From Voacanga thouarsii (Eukaryota > Streptophyta > Magnoliopsida > Gentianales > Apocynaceae): a stretch of DNA of 64,000 bases. The stretch covers positions 2,294,001 to 2,358,000 of the forward strand of contig JANUWF010003368.1 of NCBI GenBank assembly GCA_026120185.1, read 5' to 3'. A program made the translations under genes and the position numbers. Shown here piece by piece: positions 57,200-64,000 of the stretch (position 1 is its first letter; each line of letters begins with the position of its first letter). The notes under the pieces are model-generated. The model did no database searches and had not been told where the DNA came from. It worked only from the letters and a program-made list of their open reading frames with translations.

Positions 57200-58448
57200 G
57201 ATTAGTGAATCTGAAATAGATTGAGGACAAAGGCTAAAGAAGACTAAAAGAGTGATGGAAGGGACTAGAATTATATATTCAAATGTTTAAATTTCTTTAC
57301 GGCATTCTAGCCAAAAAAGCATCTTACAAAGGTTGCTTGACTCAAACACAATTGAACAATACTTTGGGTAAGACAATTTATGATTTTTCTAAGTAGCCAT
57401 GAAGATCTAGGTTTGCCTTCCATCGATTGAGTTAATAGTAATTGCAAATTTTGTAGTATAATCTGGAGGGGTAAAGAAGAGAAGAAGAGAAATGCATTTT
57501 CATATCTTGACTCACTATGTTTTCATATATATATACATGTAAGAGTAAAGAAAAGGTGCTGAAGTCGTTGAAGAATAAAGACATTTTGCCTAAGAAGTAT
57601 GTTTTGGTTCCTATCATCCTCTGATATGTCCCTCGATTTTCTCAATCCTATTGTATTTTACCTTTTTTGGTCTAGGAAAAGATGACCAGATGCAATGTTC
57701 TTTCTTTGTTGTAAAAAAAATAGTTGTGCTCTTTTATGGAATTTTTCATGGGTCACTAGAGTATATTGATCTTATGTAACTTCGATGATGAATCAAACTC
57801 AAAGAGTCCATGCATAGTCCTATTAGACTCACTACAATTAACAAAATAAAGAATTAAGCCTCATATTAAAGAGTAAGCTACAGTGTTTACACTTTTTTTT
57901 TTTTTAAATCTATCTTAAAAAATGTCATTTGCAGTAAGTTTACAATACTTCATTTCATCTTTGTATACTAAAATTTACTATATTTTGAGCAAGTAGATGA
58001 TTCCTTGATTTTAAATGTACTTCTTATTGTGGATAGTTTTGTGCTAGACATACTTAAATTGGAGAGATAAGCTAGTAGAGATATAGTACAAAAAATTCCT
58101 CTACTCTTACCCAAGGCAAGATAGATTTCAATATGATTATTTTGCAAGTTTGTTCAGTCAATTAAAGCATGTTTGTTGTACTAATTACTTGGCCAATTTA
58201 TTATTAGGTTCCATAAGAAACAAATGGAGAAGAATGTGGTTGTTATGTTCAATATTATGCTTATTTGTTTATGCGCAATGTTCTTGAAATTTTCAGCATC
58301 ATTGATGGCCGCCCTTACTTTATAAGTCCAGAAAATGCTTTGACTCTATATTTTCATATAAATTTCGGCACCAATGGAAAGGATCAGTTTGCTTTAGTTC
58401 TGAAACTCTTCATTTCATGCATTGTAGCTGAAAATGGATTGATTTTCT
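57200..58448. other. MULE internal DNA, intron-like, no gene assigned
   Basis: AT-rich sequence with short frames only. The 68-codon frame at 58265-58471 (MRNVLEIFSIIDGRPYFISP) has no motif I recognise and overlaps the start of the next frame. It could hold a decayed exon of the plus-strand pseudogene. Confidence 0.45.
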
Positions 58449-59318
58449 TTGGAGGATTTTACTACATTTAGACATAGCCTACATTCAATGGAAAAGATAG
58501 ATTGTAGTTCTGATGATTCCAAGGTCAGTGATACCACAAGTACAAGTGTAGGTGATGTGATTAAGCTTCATGATTCTCATTGGGAGAACAAAGAGACTGC
58601 TATAGGTATGATGCAATTTGAAAAGTCAAGAATTGAGGACAAAATCCTGGCAGTAGCAAGTGAGAGCTTGGGCCATACAAAGCATCAGCAATTAGTAGAA
58701 GGCATTAGTTTAAATAGGGACGAACATATTACATTAGAAAATTTTGTTGAGTCTAGGGATATGGAAAGTGCTAGGCCTAATGTCACGGTCATTGTGATAG
58801 GTGATGAATTGCTACATTCAATTGATGTGGTGGTTGAGATAGAAGTTTAGGAACTTGGATACTTTATTAGTTATAATATTTCTACTGTTAGCAATAATTA
58901 GGGGACATCTGAAGTCTGGCTACCTATGGACACTTCAATTTTAAACAAGATCCATACAGCTGAGTTACCAAATGATGATGAAAGTGAGCTTTCAAAGTTC
59001 ACTAGCAAAGCTGGGTAGAATAGAACTTTGTCCGACTTTAGCAACCAGAACTTGAGTGAGGAGTCCATTGAAGAAGAATCTGAAGCAGAACTAAAAAATG
59101 AAATCATTGAGGAGGGCCAATACTTTCATGATTTTGATTATTCAATAATTGATGATGATAAAAAGTTTGAAGAGTTTGTGGATCAAGGACTTGAGGACTT
59201 TGATGAAAATTTGGAAAAGGAAGCTAGTCATTTGGAAAGAGAAGCCAGTCATTTGGCAAATTTTGTTTGTTACATTATGTATTCAAAGTGTCATTTTGCC
59301 CTAGCTGCAAGTTGTTAA
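58449..59318 (+). pseudogene. Decayed MULE frame, possible N-terminal part of a mudrA transposase
   Basis: One reading frame of about 290 codons runs from 58449 to 59318 with three stops (58848-58850, near 58902 and near 59016). Translation on both sides stays in the same frame, which suggests a recently coding sequence. After the first stop comes ELGYFISYNI, like the ELGY element that ends the PB1-like N-terminal domain of plant MURA proteins. It is followed by a strongly acidic linker (SEESIEEESEAELKNEIIEE; DYSIIDDDKKFEEFVDQGLE) of the kind seen before the MURA catalytic region. A duplicated EASHLER/EASHLA pair sits near its end. No DDE core, SWIM finger or zinc knuckle follows. The mudrA assignment is inference; an unrelated captured acidic protein is possible. 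Confidence 0.4.
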
Positions 59319-59392
59319 TGTTATAGCACGGTCCTGTTTTGAAGATTGGTTGGAAAGGATAATGATCTAGTGGTGGTTATTTTTTTAGACAT

Positions 59393-59600
59393 TCTAGAAA
59401 GTGGATATTGTTCGATTGTGTATGAAAGGGGGAAAAGATGATAGTCTAATAGTTTTTTTTTTTTTTTTGGTCAATTCTAAAAAGTGGATATTGTTCGGTT
59501 GTGTATGAATAAGGAAAAAATGGTGGTCTAATCCTGGGTTTTTTTGGTCATTAGGTAGAAAGTGGATATTGTATTGTGTATGAATGGAAAAGATCATATT
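59393..59600. repeat. Three tandem copies of a 65-75 bp minisatellite
   Basis: AGAAAGTGGATATTGTTCGATTGTGTATGAA recurs from about 59396, 59477 and 59550 with small changes, separated by T-runs and GGTCTAAT-like spacers. Confidence 0.88.
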
Positions 59601-59710
59601 CTTTGAACAAATCATGTCCTTTTTATATGATGTTTAAGAATTGTAGCAATGTTGCAATTATGTTTGGTTTTTTGTATCAATTTTCAAGTAGCTAAGCATG
59701 TTCATTCCTC

Positions 59711-59720
<10 letters not shown>

Positions 59721-59750
<30 letters not shown>
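59721..59750. repeat. (TA)n microsatellite
   Basis: CATACATACA followed by about 13 TA units inside the MULE. Confidence 0.95.
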
Positions 59751-59753
<3 letters not shown>

Positions 59754-60218
59754 GGCAATTTTCTGCCTTTGAAGTAGGTCAAACATGCACACACCCTCGT
59801 TTACAAATTTTTAGTTATCACTGTGTGTGACACAGGAGAAACCAACTCCAAGCATCATATTGTTTCTATTTTTGCTCAACTATGGTAAAATAATGTCTTT
59901 CTCTAGTTCGAGAGGTCTCCTGCATACAAACTCCAACTGTATTCGATGCTTGTCATTTGACATTTCTCAGCTTGAAATCTCATTTCAATGTTTGATCAAA
60001 GCTTGATGCCTCAATTCACAGATTGCCATTTCTTTTCAAATGCCAAAAGACCCAACAAGCTAAACCTACAGGAAATGGCTTCATAACTTTTCTACTACTA
60101 CATCAATGGTAAAACATAGAATATTCCATTGAAAACTCCCGCTACAATTTTCTTTCCTTTTCAAGACTACTACAACTACATCAACAGTAAAGTAAGGGAA
60201 TGATTATTTTTTTCCTAG

Positions 60219-60662
60219 CTATAAGACCATCACTAAGAACCACAATAGAATGAAAGCAATCCAAATGTCCTTTTTTTTCTGAGAAAATGCTCTTTCTGCT
60301 TCAATCTTCCTAACCCTCCGCAACAAACTAGGTATGACAACCTTGGATCTTTTGCACATAGGAGGATCAACCCAACAAAATAATTCACATTTCTTCACAG
60401 CCTAAAAATAGAGAAAAGAAATAAATAGCTTTTCAATCTTTAAACATAACCAGCACATTCATTGCAAATTTTCCACTCACCCAGATATGTTTGCATGCTA
60501 CAAATCCCCTCCTCGGATTCTTATCAGTCCATGAAGTTTGAATCAAAGTTGTGATGCGACAATAGCATTTGGTTGGGTATTCTCTAAAAATCGTCTTGTC
60601 TCATTGTACCTTGAACTCGAATGGCTTGAATCTCCTTCATCATTTCCTTTTCCCCCTAGCAT
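60219..60662 (-). pseudogene. GRF-type zinc-finger protein gene, two exons, one frameshift
   Basis: Minus strand. Exon 1 is 60662-60481: ATG at 60662-60660, an N-terminal MLGGKGNDEG-SSHSSSRY, then after a one-base loss in a T-run (near 60580) CYCRITTLIQTSWTDKNPRR and GFVACK. The intron 60480-60402 (79 nt) starts GTGAGT and ends TTTTTAG. Exon 2 is 60401-60219: KKCELFCWVDPPMCKRSK, an IPSLLRRVRKIEAE coiled segment and a hydrophobic WIAFILLWFLVMVL tail ending at TAG 60221-60219. The C-x-C, TSWTDKNPRR-F--C and C--F-WVDPP pattern is the GRF zinc finger, a DNA/RNA-binding module; the C-terminal segment suggests membrane anchoring. About 121 residues, the size of small plant GRF proteins often found in transposon-rich DNA. 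The frameshift makes this copy doubtful unless it is a sequencing error. Role unknown. Confidence 0.85.
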
Positions 60663-60962
60663 TGTACCGTATAGCCTTGGTTGTTTGCTTTTTTCAGATC
60701 TAGGGTTCTATTGTGGGAGAAAAAGGAGAATATAAGAGGATTTAGATTCCAAAATGGATATTTCTATTAGGGGAATAAATACTTGCCTAAAATAACTTGT
60801 TTTCAATCTATTCTAGATCCACTGATCTTCTGTCAAGAAGAGAGAAAATCTAATACTAAAATATTCACAATGATGAAAAAAAATCGGAGTCTTCATCAGC
60901 ACAATAGAGCAAATTGGTGTGTTTGCTTTAGTTGTCCAACGGTTAGGAATTTCCCACCCCTA

Positions 60963-61172
60963 TATAACAACAATGAAGGGACAAAAATACCCTTTATTAT
61001 TTTTGCCAAGCTAGAGATAAGATGTTGACTGGGCATTAACTTGCCGGAATTGGGTCAGAATGACCAAATAATTTGCACAAACATTTATTGAGGATCTAAT
61101 AAGCTAAAATTAAAAAATAAGGACCAAACGGTCAAGAAAATAATGTTTAGGGATGAAACTCGCCAATTTACC
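60963..61172 (-). repeat. MULE right terminal inverted repeat
   Basis: About 210 bp, inverse of 56762-56956; ends CTCGCCAATTTACC at 61172, followed by the TSD TATTTTGAAA. Confidence 0.88.
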
Positions 61173-61182
61173 TATTTTGAAA

Positions 61183-61670
61183 TTATATAATCTCCTAGAA
61201 TTCAAGTGTAAAGTTCATCGAACCATTTCATAACTTATAGAAGGCATAACATTTTTGTACTCACAAATCACCTTATAAAATATAGTGATAATTGGAGATA
61301 ATAATTTCAGAGTTCATGTTATGGCTTTCACAAATATTTGCAAGAAAACTCAAAGTTAGATGGTCATAATCATTTCATGATATTTAATGCCTGGCTCCCA
61401 ATTCATACCTATCAACTTTTAGGAAGGTTTCTAAAGTAGGTCATAGGTAAAGCATTTCATAGAAAGTCTTACAATTCTTTTTTCAAAACTACATATTGGA
61501 ATAGAGTCATGAATGCAAATAGATTTAAAGATGTAGAACTTACATATCAAATTTAGAGAGGTTTTCAAGATATCTCATACGAGAAGTATTTTGTGAAATG
61601 CAAGGACTTACAAAAGTTTTCAAAAATATCTTATGCATAAATTTTTTTCATGAATGCAAGGACTTACCTT
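61183..61670. repeat. Foldback right arm, outer segment
   Basis: Reverse complement of 29623-30180 and then of about 3470-3508, with landmarks CATGATATTTAATGCCTGGCTCC and TTTTTTCAAAACTACATATTGG against the left-arm TATGTGGTTTTGAAAAAAG. Similarity fades near 61670. No gene. Confidence 0.85.
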
Positions 61671-61696
61671 GACTTAAGCTATTGTGTGATTTCAAG

Positions 61697-63040
61697 TGTT
61701 GGAAATAGTGACGACAATTACACACAAAAATCAAGTGTTAAATAAAAATGTCAAAACACTTAAAACACACAATAGGGAAAGTATACACATCGTGTAATAT
61801 AAAATTTAATAACAAGTATCGAAGATCCTTGGGGAAGGCATAAAGGTACCACTACTAAATCTTCTTTTATTGTTTAGCCTAATGACAAAATGGAATAGAC
61901 TAATTACAATAAACGAATAAGGAGAACAAACACAACCCTCACAATATTAGCCATGAAAAAATCAAAGATAAAAAATAGAGTATCAGACATATACTTGTCA
62001 AAAATCCCTCAAAATTAACCAAGTACCAAACCAAACTCAAGTTCGTTAACTTCCAATTTTAATACCAATGTAGGTCACAAATACAAAACTCACACTCTCT
62101 CGAGTTATGGATTTCCTATTATTAGCCAATTAAAGGGTATCTCAACCTCCTTAATTAAACCCAAGAAGCATTAAGTGCAAAACCCCCCAATTACCCAAGA
62201 TAAATTCGGAAGAGCCCAATACTCCTATCTTTAGGCGATACCAAATTTTCAATGATCACCATATTATGATCCCTCAACTTCTCTCTTGAGTTAATCGAAG
62301 GAAAACTACATTGAACACAACTCCTAACCCCATCTCTTGAATTCATTAGGAGAAAATAACCCAAATAACAAATCTAATACAATAAAACCAAGTAATCATT
62401 CATTAGGAATTGAAATTCAACAAATTAATAGTATATTTAACATAAGAAAAAACTAAGGTTCATCCCTTCAAGAACAATTAAGATATTCGATAGAAACTGA
62501 CAAATGAAAACAAAGGAAAGAGAGTAAGAAATGCTCATAGACAAGTTGTCTCTTCATCTCCATCTTCAATCTTCTTTTGAATCAACCTTCAAATCTCTCC
62601 AATCTTTTCTCTCTTGGTATGCGTGTTATTTCACATTGTTGGCTGCTGAAAATGGTCTAGAAAAGTTCTATTTATAGGACTTAAAAAACCCTAGAATCAC
62701 TTAAAATCGATCTGCATTTTTGTTCTGCAAACTTGCACGGTGCCGTCTGAGTAGATATAAGCGCTGTCGTTTACTCTCTGCATCTCTCTTTTTTTTTTTT
62801 TTAACTATATCTACGACATTGAATGACGTTGATTATACTGAACCAAATGTCACCGTTTTGTTCTAGTAAACTTTTTTGTTTTAACCTTTTTTATTCTATT
62901 CTCTTCACATAATCCTGTTTTATTAAGTATTGCACACAACAATGTGAAAAATGCAAAGATGAGTGGTCATTTAAGCTAAATTCTACAACAAATATAGTAC
63001 AATTTATACAAAAAATTTGCATATAATGAGCAGTCGTTAC
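61697..63040 (-). repeat. 3' LTR of gypsy F (minus strand, element runs off the right edge)
   Basis: On the minus strand a purine tract (63055-63041) is followed by about 1.34 kb with the layout of the gypsy C LTR: TATA box, CCTATAAATAG, GACAACTTGTCTATGAG, the CTTCCCCAAGGATCTTCGATA segment near the end, and the end CCAACA at 61697. The GRCTTGTCTATGAG and GGATCTTCGA parts echo gypsy C and solo C1, so it is a related but distinct Tat/Athila-type family. Start and end are inferred by analogy; TCAAG before 61697 would be one TSD copy. Confidence 0.7.
62669..62676 (-). promoter_or_regulatory. TATA box of gypsy F LTR
   Basis: Minus-strand TATAAATA in GTCCTATAAATAGAAC, at the position matching the TATA boxes of the C family LTRs. 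Confidence 0.68.
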
Positions 63041-63075
63041 TCCCCTCACTTAAACCTTTACTTGTCCTCAAGCAA
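63041..63075 (-). other. Polypurine tract of gypsy F
   Basis: On the minus strand TTGAGGACAAG leads to TTTAAGTGAGGGGAG just before the LTR, closely like TTGAGGACAAG...AAGTGTGGGGG of gypsy C at 38222-38258. Confidence 0.78.
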
Positions 63076-64000
63076 AACACATTCATTCCCAAACGAACAA
63101 ATAGCGTACAAGCACAATACAATTATTTGCAAACATGTAAAATAGTTTTACAAGCAACATGAATGATTTTAAACACCACATATTGGGAAAATTAACAGGA
63201 ACAAATCAATATATATGCAAACAAAGTCAAAATGGTAGAAATATTATTCTTCCTTTGCCTTAGAATTCAACCAAACACTTATCCATCCAAGACAATCCTA
63301 TATATATCTATATATTAAATATGACAAAACCAAAAATATCAAAGTTGAATTAAACAAGTTTATACCAAATTAAAACGGTTCGCTCCACTCTTTGGGTCAA
63401 GATTATAAACAATGTGATTTACATAAGATAGGGTTTATTGGCTAACTCTAATCTCATGGCTTACAAAAAGTACAAATATCACATTACAACAATATATTAC
63501 ACTTTGATACAATATTACAATAATACATTTCGACTTGGAATAGCAAAGTAGGAGCTTCTCATTTTTCATTATTTATCTTTTCTATAAAGGGATGCATTTG
63601 TAATGCTTTTACTTGAGCACTTCTTTCAGCATCTTTTGCATTTTTTTTCTTTTTAATTCTTTTTCTCTTTTATTATATAACATGTTATTTTTCATCATAG
63701 GATATGCCTTTTACATTCCTAAAGCATTTTTTCTCCTCACTTCGATTGGTGCATTGAGTAACCTATTTCTTGCTCCTACTCACCTTATTTATATTAAACA
63801 ATACAAAACACAACATTAAAAAAAAAATAAACAAAGGAATGAATGAATAAATAAATGGGAATGCCATGAAATAAGATGTAAGCCAACAATCCATACTCTA
63901 TATTTCATCAAACCGTCCTCATCCATTCTCAAAAAATCAAGCTTCCCAACATTTTTAAAGGTATAAACAAGGTTAACTTACTTCTCAAAACTTAACCTAT
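63076..64000 (-). other. Gypsy F 3' noncoding region, continues past the window
   Basis: Lies upstream (minus strand) of the purine tract, so it is internal to the element. It has no coding motifs; its layout resembles the long 3' noncoding part of gypsy C. Plus-strand reading frames such as 63613-63819 are low-complexity and not gene-like. Confidence 0.55.

Larger units (their letters stand above)
56762..61172. mobile_element. Mutator-like DNA transposon (MULE), non-autonomous
   Basis: 4,411 bp. Long imperfect terminal inverted repeats (56762-56956 and 60963-61172) begin GGCAAATTAGCGGGTTTCGT and, on the other strand, GGTAAATTGGCGAGTTTCAT. The flanks TATCTTGAAA (56752-56761) and TATTTTGAAA (61173-61182) form a 10-bp TSD with one mismatch. 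Long TIRs plus a 9-11 bp TSD define MULEs. Inside are a decayed plus-strand frame with mudrA-like features and a minus-strand GRF zinc-finger gene. The DDE transposase core is absent, so movement would need a transposase from elsewhere. Confidence 0.9.

Noticed and set aside
56762..61172. Helitron or CACTA element instead of a MULE
   Set aside because: Long TIRs of about 200 bp and a 10-bp target duplication fit MULEs; CACTA ends and 3-bp duplications, or Helitron TC/CTRR ends, are absent.
1..64000. CRISPR array, bacterial operon or prophage
   Set aside because: Repeats lack regular spacing; all coding remnants are plant retroelement or MULE types, with eukaryotic introns and LTR structure.

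Overview
This is AT-rich plant nuclear DNA, most likely from a eudicot with a large, repeat-rich genome. The evidence is the transposon content: Ty1/copia elements of Angela-like and SIRE/Maximus type, Ty3/gypsy elements of the Tat/Athila group with a tRNA-Asp primer site, a chromovirus-type gag, and a Mutator-like element (MULE) carrying a plant GRF zinc-finger gene. I see no intact host gene, no rRNA or organelle DNA, and no CRISPR array. Almost every base from 3,500 to the right edge belongs to a mobile element. Nearly all element boundaries could be set to the base from matching target-site duplications (TSDs).

The frame of the window is an old inverted repeat (foldback) of about 2.8 kb with a 12-nt loop at 54404-54415. 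Later insertions have spread it over 3470-61670. Its left arm survives at 3470-3508, 29623-30180 and 53539-54403. Its right arm survives at 54416-55053, 56593-56751 and 61183-61670. 

Left-arm insertions: an inverted solo LTR of family A (3509-4832 and 29421-29617, TSD AGTTC) was hit by copia B (4833-29415, TSD ATTAT). Copia B later took a solo gypsy LTR (5491-7614, AAATA), copia E (9259-20338, TTAAC/ATAAC) and an inverted solo LTR of its own family (25018-26773, GAAGC). Copia E in turn contains another family-A solo LTR (14025-15548, ATTTT). Next to this nest lies a minus-strand SIRE-type copia D (30186-53533, GTTAT). Its 3' LTR is split by a Tat/Athila-type gypsy C (30484-39687, TTGAC) and by a SINE-like plus chromovirus gag/protease insert (39794-43862). 

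Right-arm insertions: a family-A solo LTR (55059-56587, ATGCC) and a 4.4-kb MULE (56762-61172, 10-bp TSD with one mismatch). The MULE holds a decayed, possibly mudrA-derived reading frame on the plus strand and a two-exon GRF zinc-finger gene with one frameshift on the minus strand. The right edge (61697-64000) is the 3' end of another minus-strand gypsy element, F. The left edge (1-3503) holds a family-A solo LTR (1007-2527, AAATG) in unassigned AT-rich DNA.

All retroelement polyproteins are broken. Many stops fall on conserved Trp codons (TGG to TAG/TGA), as expected from deamination of methylated cytosine in silenced repeats. Solo LTRs (six) outnumber elements with two LTRs (four), so LTR-LTR recombination has been frequent. 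The parts I consider most worth following up are the exploded foldback, the GRF gene, the patchy divergence between the gypsy C LTRs, and the palindrome clusters at 5779-6355 and 20549-20855.
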